Assembly: GCF_000720475.1 (NCBI RefSeq)
Contig: NZ_JOAP01000003.1
Location: 62,001 to 126,000, forward strand
Length of the DNA: 64,000 nucleotides
Reading direction: 5' to 3'
Source of the DNA: Streptomyces aureocirculatus
GTDB taxonomy: Bacteria; Actinomycetota; Actinomycetes; Streptomycetales; Streptomycetaceae
Part shown: positions 1-9,615 of the stretch, in pieces
Layout of the letters: each line of letters starts with the position of its first letter
Numbering within the stretch: position 1 is the first letter of the stretch
Made by a program: the position numbers and the translations under genes
The notes under the pieces: model-generated
What the model saw: only the letters and a program-made list of their open reading frames with translations
Told to the model about the DNA's origin: nothing
The model's database searches: none

Positions 1-59
1 CTCCCGACCGGAGGGTGGGCACCGTGCGGATGTACCCGGAGCCGACGGGCGAGGTGCGC

Positions 60-1751
60 ATGAGTCTGTCACTGCGCTTCGCCGCCGGATCGCACAAAGG
101 CATGATCCGGGAGGGGAACGAGGACTCCGGTTACGCGGGTCCGCGCCTCCTCGCCATCGCCGACGGCATGGGGGGCCAGGCGGCGGGCGAGGTCGCGAGC
201 TCCGAGGTGATCTCGACGCTCGTCACGCTCGACGACGACGTACCGGGCTCGGACATCCTCACCTCGCTCGGCACGGCCGTGCAGCGGGCCAACGACCAGC
301 TCCGGCTCATGGTCGAGGAGGACCCGCAGCTAGAGGGCATGGGCACGACGCTCACGGCCCTGCTGTGGACCGGCCAGCGCCTCGGCCTCGTACACGTCGG
401 CGACTCGCGCGCCTATCTGCTGCGCGACGGCGTGCTCACGCAGATCACACAGGACCACACCTGGGTGCAGCGGCTCGTGGACGAGGGCCGCATCACCGAG
501 GAGGAGGCGACGACGCATCCGCAGCGCTCGCTCCTGATGCGTGCGCTCGGCAGCGGCGACCACGTCGAGCCGGATCTGTCGATCCGTGAAGTCCGCGCGG
601 GCGACCGGTACTTGATCTGCTCCGACGGCCTGTCCGGGGTCGTGTCCCACCAGACGATGGAGGACACCCTCGCCAGCTACCAGGGCCCCCAGGAGACCGT
701 GCAGGAGCTGATCCAGCTCGCCCTGCGCGGCGGCGGCCCCGACAACATCACGGTGATCGTCGCCGACGTCCTGGACATCGACACCGGCGACACCCTCGCG
801 GGCCGGCTCTCCGACACCCCCGTGGTGGTCGGCGCGGTCGCCGAGAACCAGCTCCAGGCGAACGACGACGGCGCCATGCAGACGCCCGCGGGCCGTGCCT
901 CGGGCCTCGGCCGTCAGGCCTCGCCCCCTTCCGGCGGCGGCTTCGGCCCGCCCGGCAGCGGCGACGGCACTCCCGGGTACGACCCGGAGGGCGGTTCCTT
1001 CGGGGCGTACGGCGACGAGGACCTGATGAAGCCCGGCGGCGGCCGCAAGTGGCTGAAGAGATCGCTGTACACGGCGCTCGCCCTCGCCGTCATCGGCGGC
1101 GGCCTGTACGGCGGCTACCGCTGGACGCAGACGCAGTACTACGTCGGCACCAAGAACGAGCACGTCGCGCTCTACCGCGGCATCGACCAGGACCTCGCGT
1201 GGGTGAGCCTGTCGAAGGTCGAGAAGGACCACCCCGAGATCGAACTCAAGTACCTGCCGCCGTACCAGCGCAAGCAGGTCGAGTCGACGATCTCCGAGGG
1301 CAACCTCGACGACGCCGAGAAGAAGATCGGCGAGCTCGGCCTCCAGGCCTCGGCCTGCAAGAAGGACGCCGAGCGGCGCGAGATCGAGCGGGAGAACCGC
1401 GAGAAGGAAGAGCGCGAGAAGAAGGAACGCGAGAAGGAGAAGCGCGACGGCACGCCCGGCGCGGGCGGAGCGGGCACGGGCGGGGGCGGGTCCGGCGGCC
1501 AGGACGGCCAGGAACGCCAGGGGGAGTTCCCCGAGAACGCCGGCAGCTCCAAGCCCGACTTCCGCAACGCGAGCTTCGTCAGCGCCGCCACGCCTGTCAC
1601 CTCGTACGCGTCGGTCACGTCCGTCGTCGACGAGAACGACGAGAACACCCGGGACGCCACGTCCAAGTCCACCGCCGCACCGACTCCCACACCCGGCCCC
1701 AGCCTCTCCGAGCAGGAGAAGGATCTGGTCCCGCAGTGCGGTAAGCAGTAA
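60..1751 (+). CDS. pstP: PP2C-family Ser/Thr phosphatase (PstP-like)
   Basis: A metal-dependent PP2C phosphatase expected to dephosphorylate PknB-type kinases and their cell-wall and division substrates. The cytoplasmic catalytic domain (about residues 1-240) shows the family motifs NEDSGY, ADGMGG, GMGTTL, HVGDSRAY, CSDGLSGVV and GGPDNITVIVADV. A Gly-rich linker follows, then one membrane helix (about 335-356), an outer region with a highly charged E/K/R stretch (about 440-464), and a Ser/Thr-rich tail. The length (563 aa) fits actinobacterial PstP. ATG at 60 was chosen because homologues start close before the LRFAAGSHKG segment and GGCGAGG lies just upstream; an earlier in-frame start at 15 is possible. 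It is the first gene of a block with ftsW, pbpA and pknB, the classical actinobacterial arrangement. Confidence 0.93.
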   Translation: MSLSLRFAAGSHKGMIREGNEDSGYAGPRLLAIADGMGGQAAGEVASSEVISTLVTLDDDVPGSDILTSLGTAVQRANDQLRLMVEEDPQLEGMGTTLTALLWTGQRLGLVHVGDSRAYLLRDGVLTQITQDHTWVQRLVDEGRITEEEATTHPQRSLLMRALGSGDHVEPDLSIREVRAGDRYLICSDGLSGVVSHQTMEDTLASYQGPQETVQELIQLALRGGGPDNITVIVADVLDIDTGDTLAGRLSDTPVVVGAVAENQLQANDDGAMQTPAGRASGLGRQASPPSGGGFGPPGSGDGTPGYDPEGGSFGAYGDEDLMKPGGGRKWLKRSLYTALALAVIGGGLYGGYRWTQTQYYVGTKNEHVALYRGIDQDLAWVSLSKVEKDHPEIELKYLPPYQRKQVESTISEGNLDDAEKKIGELGLQASACKKDAERREIERENREKEEREKKEREKEKRDGTPGAGGAGTGGGGSGGQDGQERQGEFPENAGSSKPDFRNASFVSAATPVTSYASVTSVVDENDENTRDATSKSTAAPTPTPGPSLSEQEKDLVPQCGKQ

Positions 1752-1777
1752 GCAGCCGTTGGGGGCCCTTGCACGCC

Positions 1778-3208
1778 ATGAGCAGTAGTAGCAATTCACA
1801 CACGTCGACGATCGGCGCCATCGGAGCGCCGAGCCGGCGCAACACCGAGCTCGCGCTCCTGGTGTTCGCCGTCGTCATCCCGCTGTTCGCCTACATGAAC
1901 GTGGGCCTCGCCATCTCCGGCGAGCTGCCGCCCGGCATGCTCGGCTACGGCCTGGGACTCGGCCTGCTCGCGGGCGTCGCGCACCTGGTGGTGCGCAAGT
2001 TCGCACCGTACGCGGACCCGCTGCTGCTGCCCCTGGCCACGCTGCTCAACGGCCTCGGCCTCGTGGTCATCTGGCGGCTCGACCAGTCGGAGCGGCTGCA
2101 GCAGCTCGGCAAGGCCTCCTTCGGCGCGTACAACGCGGCGGCTCCCAAGCAGCTCCTGTACTCGGCGATCGGCATCGCCCTGTTCGTCGCCGTGATGATG
2201 CTCCTGAAGGACCACCGCGTCCTCCAGCGGTACACGTACATCTCGATGATCGCCGCCATGGGCCTGCTGCTGCTTCCGCTCGTGCCGGGCCTCGGCAAGA
2301 ACATCTACGGCGCCAAGATCTGGATCCAGGTCGGCGGTTTCTCCATCCAGCCGGCCGAGTTCGCGAAGATCGTCATCGCGGTGTTCTTCGCCGGGTACCT
2401 GATGGTGAAGCGGGACGCGCTCGCCCTGGCCAGCCGCCGCTTCATGGGTCTGTACCTGCCGCGCGGGCGTGACCTCGGCCCGATCCTGGCCGTGTGGGCC
2501 ATGTCGATCCTGATCCTGGTCTTCGAGACCGACCTCGGTACGTCGCTGCTGTTCTTCGGCATGTTCATCGTGATGCTGTACGTGGCCACGGAGCGCACGA
2601 GCTGGATCGTGTTCGGTCTGCTGATGTCGGCCATCGGCGCCGTCACCGTGGCCTCCTTCGAGCCGCACGTGAAGGTGCGTGTGGACGCCTGGCTCGACCC
2701 CTTCTCCAAGGAGGTCATCAACCAGACGGGAACCGACCAGATCGCCCAGTCCATGATGGCGTTCGGCTCCGGCGGCACCCTCGGCACCGGGCTCGGCCAG
2801 GGCAACTCCGACCTGATCGGCTTCGCCGCCAACTCCGACTTCATCCTCGCCACGTACGGCGAGGAGCTGGGCCTCGCCGGGGTCATGGCCGTCCTGCTGA
2901 TCTACGGCCTGATCGTGGAGCGCGGTGTCCGCACGGCCCTCGCGGCCCGCGACCCGTTCGGCAAGCTGCTCGCGGTGGGCCTGTCCGGCGCCTTCGCCAT
3001 CCAGGTCTTCGTCGTCGCGGGCGGCGTCATGGGCCTGATCCCGCTGACGGGCATGACGATGCCGTTCATCGCGTACGGCGGCTCATCGGTGATCGCCAAC
3101 TGGGCCCTCGTCGGCATCCTGCTGCGCATCAGCGACACCGCGCGCCGCCCGGCACCGTCGCCCGCCCCGAACCCCGACGCCGAGATGACCCAGGTGGTAA
3201 GGCCGTGA
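1778..3208 (+). CDS. FtsW/RodA/SpoVE-family SEDS glycosyltransferase
   Basis: A polytopic SEDS protein, expected to polymerise lipid II glycan with its partner PBP encoded immediately downstream. The 476 aa contain about ten hydrophobic segments, the SEDS motif around IQPAEFAKI (about residues 187-195) and the C-terminal AYGGSSVIANW motif. The last codons overlap the pbpA start in a GTGA junction, so the two are probably translationally coupled. ATG at 1778 is preferred; a TTG at 1769 is the alternative. Whether it acts in division or in elongation/sporulation cannot be told from sequence; in Streptomyces this pstP-linked copy is distinct from ftsW of the dcw cluster (established knowledge). 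Confidence 0.93.
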   Translation: MSSSSNSHTSTIGAIGAPSRRNTELALLVFAVVIPLFAYMNVGLAISGELPPGMLGYGLGLGLLAGVAHLVVRKFAPYADPLLLPLATLLNGLGLVVIWRLDQSERLQQLGKASFGAYNAAAPKQLLYSAIGIALFVAVMMLLKDHRVLQRYTYISMIAAMGLLLLPLVPGLGKNIYGAKIWIQVGGFSIQPAEFAKIVIAVFFAGYLMVKRDALALASRRFMGLYLPRGRDLGPILAVWAMSILILVFETDLGTSLLFFGMFIVMLYVATERTSWIVFGLLMSAIGAVTVASFEPHVKVRVDAWLDPFSKEVINQTGTDQIAQSMMAFGSGGTLGTGLGQGNSDLIGFAANSDFILATYGEELGLAGVMAVLLIYGLIVERGVRTALAARDPFGKLLAVGLSGAFAIQVFVVAGGVMGLIPLTGMTMPFIAYGGSSVIANWALVGILLRISDTARRPAPSPAPNPDAEMTQVVRP

Positions 3209-4668
3209 ACAAGCCCCTGCGCCGCATCGCGATCTTCTGTGGCCTGCTCGTCCTCGCGCTGCTCGTCCGCGACAACTGGCTGCAGTACGTCCAGGCCGAC
3301 AACCTCGCCGAGCACGAGATGAACCGCCGCGTGCCCATCGAGCGGTACGCCCAGCCGCGCGGCGACATCATCGTCGACGGCAAGGCCGTCACCGGCTCCA
3401 AGAAGGTCGACGGCGGCGACTTCAAGTACAAGCGGACGTACAAGGACGGGCCCATGTGGTCGCCCGTCACCGGCTTCGCCTCGCAGCGCATCGGCGCCAA
3501 CCAGATCGAGAGCATCGAGGACGGCATCCTCACCGGCAAGGACGACCGGCTCTTCTTCCGCCGCAGCCTCGACATGCTGACCGGCAAGAAGAAGGAGGGC
3601 GGCAACGTCGTCACGACCCTCAACCGGGACGCCCAGAAGGCCGCGTACGACGGCCTGAAGAGCAAGGGCAAGGGCGCCGTCGCCGCGATCGACCCCTCGA
3701 CCGGCGCGATCCTGGCGCTTGCCTCCACCCCTTCGTACGACCCCTCCAGCTTCGCCGGCAACTTCAACAAGGACGCCGAGACCTTCGGGAAGCTGGACAA
3801 GGACCCCGACAAGCCGATGCTGAACCGCGCGCTGCGCGAGACCTACCCCCCCGGCTCCACCTTCAAGGTGGTCACGGCCGCGGCGGCGATGGAGCACGGC
3901 CTGTACACGGACATCGACGCCAAGACGCGCTCGCCGCTGCCGTGGACGATGCCGAACACCACCACGCCGCTGAAGAACGAGGGCAACATCCCCTGCAAGA
4001 ACGCCACGCTGCGCGAGGCGCTGCGGGTGTCCTGCAACACCGTCTTCGGCAAGATCGGCTCGGACCTCGGCAAGGACAAGATGCTGGAGACGGCCGAGAA
4101 GTTCGGCTTCAACGAGCAGCAGTTCGTCCCGGTCCGCTCCAACGCCTCCACCTTCCCCAAGGAGATGGACCGGCCGCAGACCGCGCTGTCCTCCATCGGC
4201 CAGTTCGAGACCGCCACGACGCCGTTGCAGATGGCGATGGTGACCTCCGCGATCGCGAACGACGGCACGCTGATGGAGCCGTACATGGTCAAGGAGCTGC
4301 AGGCGCCGAACCTCGACGTGATCGAGAAGCACTCGCCCAAGGAGATGAGCGAGCCGCTGTCCAAGGAGAACGCGCAGAAGCTCCAGGACATGATGCAGAC
4401 CGTGGTGAACGAGGGCACGGGAACCAGGGCCAAGATTCCCGGCGTCACCGTGGGCGGCAAGACCGGTACGGCGCAGCACGGCCTGAACAACAGCAAGAAC
4501 CCGTACGCCTGGTTCATCAGCTATGCGAAGACCGACTCGGGCTCCCCGGTCGCGGTGGCCGTGGTCGTCGAGGACAGCGGGGCCTCCCGTGACGACATCT
4601 CCGGCGGCGGTCTCGCGGCGCCGATCGCCAGGGACGTGATGAAGGCGGTTCTCGACAGCAAGAAGTGA
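3205..4668 (+). CDS. pbpA: Class B penicillin-binding protein (PbpA type)
   Basis: A D,D-transpeptidase that cross-links peptidoglycan at the outer face of the membrane, paired with the upstream SEDS polymerase. It has an N-terminal membrane anchor (about residues 6-20), a short non-catalytic domain, then the transpeptidase domain with SxxK at Ser218-Lys221 (PGSTFK), SCN at 276-278 and KTGT at 419-422; all three motifs are intact. GTG at 3205 overlaps the ftsW stop as GTGA. At 487 aa it is the usual size of actinobacterial PbpA. About 170 bp separate it from pknB, so pknB may have its own promoter. Confidence 0.94.
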   Translation: MNKPLRRIAIFCGLLVLALLVRDNWLQYVQADNLAEHEMNRRVPIERYAQPRGDIIVDGKAVTGSKKVDGGDFKYKRTYKDGPMWSPVTGFASQRIGANQIESIEDGILTGKDDRLFFRRSLDMLTGKKKEGGNVVTTLNRDAQKAAYDGLKSKGKGAVAAIDPSTGAILALASTPSYDPSSFAGNFNKDAETFGKLDKDPDKPMLNRALRETYPPGSTFKVVTAAAAMEHGLYTDIDAKTRSPLPWTMPNTTTPLKNEGNIPCKNATLREALRVSCNTVFGKIGSDLGKDKMLETAEKFGFNEQQFVPVRSNASTFPKEMDRPQTALSSIGQFETATTPLQMAMVTSAIANDGTLMEPYMVKELQAPNLDVIEKHSPKEMSEPLSKENAQKLQDMMQTVVNEGTGTRAKIPGVTVGGKTGTAQHGLNNSKNPYAWFISYAKTDSGSPVAVAVVVEDSGASRDDISGGGLAAPIARDVMKAVLDSKK

Positions 4669-4838
4669 CCCCTGTCACGGCCCCTTCGCATCGGTGCACG
4701 TTGCGATACCGGTCCTGTATCGGGTGACGGTTGCGGCCGGGTCACGTAGGGCGAGCCGGGTACGGTATGCCGGACAGCACACCGCCGGACCGCGCAACAC
4801 GGTGCGGTCGGGGACCGACGGAGAGGGCTGGAATAGCT

Positions 4839-6923
4839 ATGGAAGAGCCGCGTCGCCTCGGCGGCCGGTATGAGCTGGGCCAGGTGCTCGGCCGCGGCGG
4901 GATGGCGGAGGTCTACCTCGCGCACGACACCCGTCTCGGCCGGACCGTGGCGGTGAAGACGCTGCGGGTGGACCTCGCCCGCGACCCGTCGTTCCAGGCC
5001 CGGTTCCGCCGTGAGGCCCAGTCGGCCGCCTCGCTCAACCACCCGGCGATCGTCGCGGTCTACGACACCGGTGAGGACTACGTCGACGGGGTCTCCATCC
5101 CGTACATCGTCATGGAGTACGTCGACGGCTCCACGCTGCGTGAGCTGCTGCACTCCGGGCGGAAGCTGCTGCCCGAGCGCGCCATGGAGATGACCATCGG
5201 CATCCTCCAGGCCCTGGAGTACTCGCACCGCAGCCAGATCGTCCACCGTGACATCAAGCCCGCGAACGTCATGCTGACGCGCAACGGCCAGGTCAAGGTG
5301 ATGGACTTCGGCATCGCCCGCGCCATGGGCGATTCCGGCATGACGATGACGCAGACCTCCGCGGTCATCGGCACCGCCCAGTACCTCTCCCCGGAGCAGG
5401 CCAAGGGCGAGCAGGTCGACGCGCGCTCCGACCTCTACTCGACGGGCTGCCTGCTCTACGAGCTCCTGACGGTCCGGCCCCCGTTCGTCGGCGACTCCCC
5501 GGTCGCGGTGGCCTACCAGCACGTGCGGGAAGAGCCGCAGTCCCCGAGCGTCTTCGACCACGAGATCACGCCCGAGATGGACGCGATCGTCCTGAAGGCG
5601 CTCACCAAGGACCCGGACTACCGGTACCAGTCGGCCGACGAGATGCGTGCCGACATCGAGGCCTGCCTCGACGGGCAGCCCGTCGCGGCGACGGCCGCGA
5701 TGGGCGCCGTCGGCTACGGCGGCCAGCCCGGTGACTACGGTGACCAGGCCACGGCCATGCTCCGCCCGCAGAACGGCGCCGGGGGCCACGGCCAGACGTC
5801 CATGATGCCGCCGGTCAACCCCGACGACGGCTACGACGACGGGTCCCGGCGCGGCCGCCAGAAGAAGAGCAGCACCTCCACGATCCTGCTCGTGGCCGCG
5901 GGCATCCTCGTCCTGGTGGGCGCGATCCTCATCGGGAAGTGGGCGTTCAGCGGGACCAGCAGCAGCAGCGACGACAAGAAGGCGCCGAACTTCGTCGGGC
6001 AGACGCTGAAGGAAGCGCAGCAGGACGCGAAGAACGTCGACCTGAACGTCGCCGTGTCCAAGCGCGAGCCCTGCGAGAAGTACCCCAAGGGCGAGATCTG
6101 CTCCCAGGACCCCGGCGCGGACACCAAGGTCGAGAAGGGCGACACGATCAATGTGGTCGTGTCCACGGGGGCGCCGAAGGTAGCGGTTCCGAGCGTCATC
6201 GGCCTGGACGCCGACGAGGCGCGGGAGAAGCTTGAGGGCGACAAGTACCAGTTCAAGGTCGAGCAGAAGCAGAGGGTCTCCAGCGAGACCGAGGGCGAGG
6301 TCCTCGAACAGGACCCGACCTCGGGCGCCGAGCGGCAGAAGGGCAGCACGATCACCCTGATCGTCGCCAAGAAGCAGCAGAAGGTGACCGTCCCTGACGT
6401 CTCCGGTCAGAGCTGGGAAGCGGCGAAGAAGCAGATCGAGGCCAACGGTCTCACCGCGCAGCGCACCGACGTCGAGAGTGAGAGCGTCGACGAGGGCAAG
6501 GTCATCCAGACCTCGCCGTCGGCCAACACGCAGGTGGACCCGAACTCCACGGTGACGGTCCAGGTCGCGAAGGCGCCCGAGGAAGAGGAAGAGGAGAACG
6601 TCGCGGTCCCCGCGCTGGGCGGCCAGAAGCTCTCCGACGCCCGCGACGCCCTCGAGGACGCGGACCTGTCCGTCGGCAACATCACGGGCCCGCAGGACGA
6701 CGACGCCACGGTGATCCTCTCCGACCCGCCCGGTGGCCAGCAGGTCAAGACCGGCACGTCGATCAACCTGGTGACCACCGGCGGCAACCCGGGCGGCGGC
6801 GACCAGGGCGGCGGCAACGGCAACGGCGGCGGTGACAACGGCGGTAACGGCAACGGTGGCGGTGACAACGGCGGCGGCTTCATCGAGGGCGCCGGCGGCT
6901 GGGGCCGCCACGGCCGGGACTGA
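4839..6923 (+). CDS. pknB: PASTA-domain Ser/Thr protein kinase PknB
   Basis: A transmembrane eukaryotic-type kinase that senses muropeptides/lipid II and phosphorylates cell-wall and division proteins (family knowledge). The kinase domain covers about residues 10-275, with Lys40, HRD Asp138 and DFG Asp156, all intact. A membrane helix lies at about 348-368. Four PASTA domains follow (about 383-646), each starting at a V/A-P-x-V/L-x-G motif such as VPSVIG, VPDVSG and VPALGG. The last 45 residues are Gly/Asn-rich low complexity. ATG at 4839 follows GAGAGGGCTGGAA and gives the standard start just before the glycine loop. The protein has 694 aa. It ends the pstP-ftsW-pbpA-pknB block and is followed by a perfect terminator hairpin. 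Confidence 0.95.
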   Translation: MEEPRRLGGRYELGQVLGRGGMAEVYLAHDTRLGRTVAVKTLRVDLARDPSFQARFRREAQSAASLNHPAIVAVYDTGEDYVDGVSIPYIVMEYVDGSTLRELLHSGRKLLPERAMEMTIGILQALEYSHRSQIVHRDIKPANVMLTRNGQVKVMDFGIARAMGDSGMTMTQTSAVIGTAQYLSPEQAKGEQVDARSDLYSTGCLLYELLTVRPPFVGDSPVAVAYQHVREEPQSPSVFDHEITPEMDAIVLKALTKDPDYRYQSADEMRADIEACLDGQPVAATAAMGAVGYGGQPGDYGDQATAMLRPQNGAGGHGQTSMMPPVNPDDGYDDGSRRGRQKKSSTSTILLVAAGILVLVGAILIGKWAFSGTSSSSDDKKAPNFVGQTLKEAQQDAKNVDLNVAVSKREPCEKYPKGEICSQDPGADTKVEKGDTINVVVSTGAPKVAVPSVIGLDADEAREKLEGDKYQFKVEQKQRVSSETEGEVLEQDPTSGAERQKGSTITLIVAKKQQKVTVPDVSGQSWEAAKKQIEANGLTAQRTDVESESVDEGKVIQTSPSANTQVDPNSTVTVQVAKAPEEEEEENVAVPALGGQKLSDARDALEDADLSVGNITGPQDDDATVILSDPPGGQQVKTGTSINLVTTGGNPGGGDQGGGNGNGGGDNGGNGNGGGDNGGGFIEGAGGWGRHGRD

Positions 6924-6937
6924 CCCGGTACGAGACA

Positions 6938-6983
6938 CATGACGAGGGCCCCGGCACCGTGCAGTGCCGGGGCCCTCGTCATG
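6938..6983. terminator. Bidirectional terminator between pknB and srtE2
   Basis: Perfect 20-bp inverted repeat (6938-6957 with 6964-6983) around a 6-nt loop. It lies between the convergent ends of pknB (+) and the sortase gene (-), so it can serve both. Confidence 0.85.
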
Positions 6984-7001
6984 TCCGGGGGGCCGTGAGC
7001 C

Positions 7002-7760
7002 CTAGTCCAGCTCGGGCGGCGGCGTCCGGTCGTTGTCGACCTTCTCCACGCGCTCCAGCTTGCCCCACACCACGTAGCGGTAGTTCGAGGTGAAGACGGG
7101 GGTGCAGGTGGTGAGGGTGATATAGCGGCCCGCCCGCTTCGCGCCGGACTCCTTGGGGACGGGGTCCAGGACACGGACGTTGTACTTCGAGGTCTCGGGG
7201 AGGGTCTTGAAGACCTTGTAGACGTACCACTTGTCGCGGGACTCGAAGACGATCGGGTCGCCTTCGTCGATCTTGTCGATCCGGTGGAACTTCGCCCCGT
7301 GGCCGTCCCGGTGGGCGGCCAGGGTGAAGTTGCCCTTCTTGTCCTGCGGCAGGGCGGACTTGATGGGCTTCGTGTAGTAGCCGGCCACACCGTGGTTGAG
7401 GGTCTTGGCGTTGGTGCCCTTGGTGACCAGGATCTCGCCACCGCTCATCGTGGGTACGTGCAGGAAGCCGATGCCGTCCTTGGTGTTGAAGGCCGTGGGG
7501 CCCTTGGCCTCCCAGTGGTCACGGACGCGGTTGCCCTGCTTCTTCGCCTCGCGGTCCGCTATGACGTTCGTCCACCAGAGGGAGTAGGCGACGAACAGGC
7601 CGAGGATCACGCCCGCGGTGATGAGGAGTTCACCGAAGACGCTGACGGCCGTCGCGATCCGGCCGCGGCCGCGCCGCGGCGCGACGGGCGCGGGCGCGGG
7701 GTCCCCGGGCGCGGGGTCCCCGGGCCGCTCCTGCTCGTCCTCTTCGGTGGTGGCTGCCAC
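7002..7760 (-). CDS. srtE2: Class E sortase (SrtE2 position)
   Basis: A membrane-bound cysteine transpeptidase that anchors LAxTG-type proteins, such as long chaplins, to the wall. The 252 aa have a Pro-rich cytoplasmic tail, one membrane helix (about residues 45-65) and a sortase barrel with His150 (AAHRDGHG), Cys219 (TLTTCTP) and Arg228 (SNYRYVVWG). GTG at 7760 was chosen because it lies just past the upstream sortase stop (7787) and has GGGGCGAGAG before it; longer in-frame extensions would run into that gene. In S. coelicolor the pair next to pknB is srtE2-srtE1 (established knowledge); this copy occupies the srtE2 place. Confidence 0.88.
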   Translation of the reverse strand: MAATTEEDEQERPGDPAPGDPAPAPVAPRRGRGRIATAVSVFGELLITAGVILGLFVAYSLWWTNVIADREAKKQGNRVRDHWEAKGPTAFNTKDGIGFLHVPTMSGGEILVTKGTNAKTLNHGVAGYYTKPIKSALPQDKKGNFTLAAHRDGHGAKFHRIDKIDEGDPIVFESRDKWYVYKVFKTLPETSKYNVRVLDPVPKESGAKRAGRYITLTTCTPVFTSNYRYVVWGKLERVEKVDNDRTPPPELD

Positions 7761-7786
7761 TGCTCTCGCCCCGTCCGTCTCAGCGC

Positions 7787-8968
7787 CTAGTCGACCAGCG
7801 CGGGCGGTTTGCCCTTGTCGCGCGGCCGTTCCTCGACCATCTTGCCCCACACGATCAGCCGGTACTTACTCGTGAACTCGGGGGTGCAGGTCGTCAGGGT
7901 GAGATAGCGGCCGGGTCTCGTGAAGCCGGAACCCGGCGGGACCGCGTCGAGCACCGCCGTGTTGGCGGGGGAGGTCTGCGGCAGCATGCTCGCCGTCTTG
8001 TAGACGAAGTACGTGTCCTGCGTCTCGACGACGATGGGGTCGCCCGGCTTCAGGCGGTTGATGTAGCGGAACGGCTCACCGTGGGTGTTGCGGTGTCCGG
8101 CGACCGCGAAGTTGCCCGGGTTCGCCTCCGGCATGGGGGTCTTGGTGCCGCCCTTGTTGTAGTGGCCGACCATGCCCCGGTCGAGGACCCGGTGCTTGTC
8201 GATGCCCTCGGCGACCGGCACGACGACGTCCAGCTTCGGGATGTGCATCAGCGCGAAGCCCTGCCCCGGTTCGAAGGCGCCCGGCTTGCCCTCGCCCTTC
8301 GCCCAGTCCTCCTGGAGCTTGCGCGCGGCCGCGTCGGCCTGCTGCTGAGCCCTTATGTTCGTCCACCACAGTTGGTACGTGACGAAGAGGAGCATCAGGA
8401 CGCCGATGGTGATGAAGAGCTCCCCGACGGCACGGCTGGCCACCGTGGCGGGCCCCGGCCTGGCCGCACGTGCGGCACGCCGGGCCTCCACGCGGGTCAG
8501 GGGCCGCTCGGGGCGCTCCACCGTCCCCGCGGGCCCCGTAGCCCCCGTAGCCCCCGCTGCGGCCGTCGGCGCCCCGGCTCGGGCCCCGGTGCCACTCCCG
8601 GCGGACACCCCCGCCTTCGCGCCCCGGCGCCCCTTGCGCCGGGCGGCCTTGCGGCGCGCGGCGCGCCCACCCGGCACGACGGCCTCCGGCGGCCCGGCGG
8701 TCTCCGGCGGCCCTGTGGTCTCCGGCGGCACGACGGCCTCCGGCGGCCCTGTGCCCGCTGTTCGCCGCGTGTCCACCGTGCGCAGCGCGATGGTCTCGTC
8801 GTCGGCGGGCGCGGACACGTGGACGTACGCCACTTGTTCCGGGGGCTCAGGGCCCGCCTCAGAAGCCCCGGGCTCCCCGGGCTCCCCGGGCGGCGCAGCG
8901 CGGAACCACGGCGACGGATGCTCCCCCGCCCCGTCGGCGTCGGCGCCCCCGTGCGCCCCCGGGGTCAC
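7787..8968 (-). CDS. srtE1: Class E sortase with long N-terminal extension (SrtE1 position)
   Basis: A second class E sortase, 393 aa. The first about 195 residues are a low-complexity Ala/Gly/Pro/Arg cytoplasmic region with repeated PPE-T/A-x-GPPE units and a basic RRKAARRKGRR patch. Then come a membrane helix and the catalytic barrel: His292 (AGHRNTHG), Cys361 (TLTTCTPEF) and the Arg of SKYRLIVWG. GTG at 8968 overlaps the stop of the upstream amidotransferase gene as GTGA, so the two are probably co-translated. Role by family: wall anchoring of chaplins during aerial growth. The extension probably acts in localisation or partner binding, which is inference. Confidence 0.87.
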   Translation of the reverse strand: MTPGAHGGADADGAGEHPSPWFRAAPPGEPGEPGASEAGPEPPEQVAYVHVSAPADDETIALRTVDTRRTAGTGPPEAVVPPETTGPPETAGPPEAVVPGGRAARRKAARRKGRRGAKAGVSAGSGTGARAGAPTAAAGATGATGPAGTVERPERPLTRVEARRAARAARPGPATVASRAVGELFITIGVLMLLFVTYQLWWTNIRAQQQADAAARKLQEDWAKGEGKPGAFEPGQGFALMHIPKLDVVVPVAEGIDKHRVLDRGMVGHYNKGGTKTPMPEANPGNFAVAGHRNTHGEPFRYINRLKPGDPIVVETQDTYFVYKTASMLPQTSPANTAVLDAVPPGSGFTRPGRYLTLTTCTPEFTSKYRLIVWGKMVEERPRDKGKPPALVD

Positions 8969-9615
8969 GCCGTGGCCCTGCCCACCACCGGGGCGAGCCC
9001 GCTCGACCGGGCGACGGCCCCGGTGTCGCCGCACTCCGCGAGCCAGTTGGCCAGCATGAGGTGGCCGTGCTCGGTGAGAACGGACTCGGGGTGGAACTGG
9101 ACGCCCTCGACGGGCAGTTCACGGTGGCGCAGGCCCATGATGATGCCGTCGGCCGTGCGCGCGGTCACTTCGAGGTCGGCCGGGACCGTGGCGGGCTCGG
9201 CGGCGAGGGAGTGGTAGCGGGTGGCGGTGAACGGTGACGGCAGGCCCGCGAAGACGCCCCTGCCCTCGTGCGTGACCGGCGAGGTCTTGCCGTGCAGGAG
9301 TTCCGGCGCCCGGTCCACCACACCCCCGTACGCCACCGCCATGGACTGCATGCCCAGGCAGACGCCGAAGACGGGCACCCCGGTCGCGGCGCAGTGGCGC
9401 ACCATCTCCACGCAGACACCGGCCTGCTCGGGCGTCCCCGGGCCCGGCGAGAGCAGCACGCCGTCGAAGCCGTCCTGGGCGTGCTTCAGCTCGACCTCGT
9501 CGTTGCGCACGACCTCGCACTCGGCGCCGAGCTGGTACAGGTACTGCACGAGGTTGAAGACGAAGCTGTCGTAGTTGTCGACGACGAGAATGCGGGCGTT
9601 GTTGCTGGTGCTCAC
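8965..9615 (-). CDS. pabA: Glutamine amidotransferase, anthranilate/aminodeoxychorismate synthase component II
   Basis: Class I glutamine amidotransferase (216 aa) that releases ammonia from glutamine for chorismate amination in folate or tryptophan synthesis. Visible are VVDNYDSFVFN at the N-terminus, the nucleophile Cys86 in GVCLGMQS, and HPESVLTEHG carrying the catalytic His and Glu. TrpG and PabA cannot be separated by sequence, and one subunit often serves both; no component I gene is nearby. GTG at 9615 overlaps the upstream small membrane gene as GTGA. The gene sits inside a run of sortases, a conserved Streptomyces arrangement without an obvious functional link. Confidence 0.9.
   Translation of the reverse strand: MSTSNNARILVVDNYDSFVFNLVQYLYQLGAECEVVRNDEVELKHAQDGFDGVLLSPGPGTPEQAGVCVEMVRHCAATGVPVFGVCLGMQSMAVAYGGVVDRAPELLHGKTSPVTHEGRGVFAGLPSPFTATRYHSLAAEPATVPADLEVTARTADGIIMGLRHRELPVEGVQFHPESVLTEHGHLMLANWLAECGDTGAVARSSGLAPVVGRATA

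Noticed and set aside
4521..6938. 805-codon minus-strand open frame opposite pknB
   Set aside because: High-GC shadow: its residues are Arg/Asp/Leu/Val-rich with no domain, and pknB on the other strand has intact kinase and PASTA motifs.
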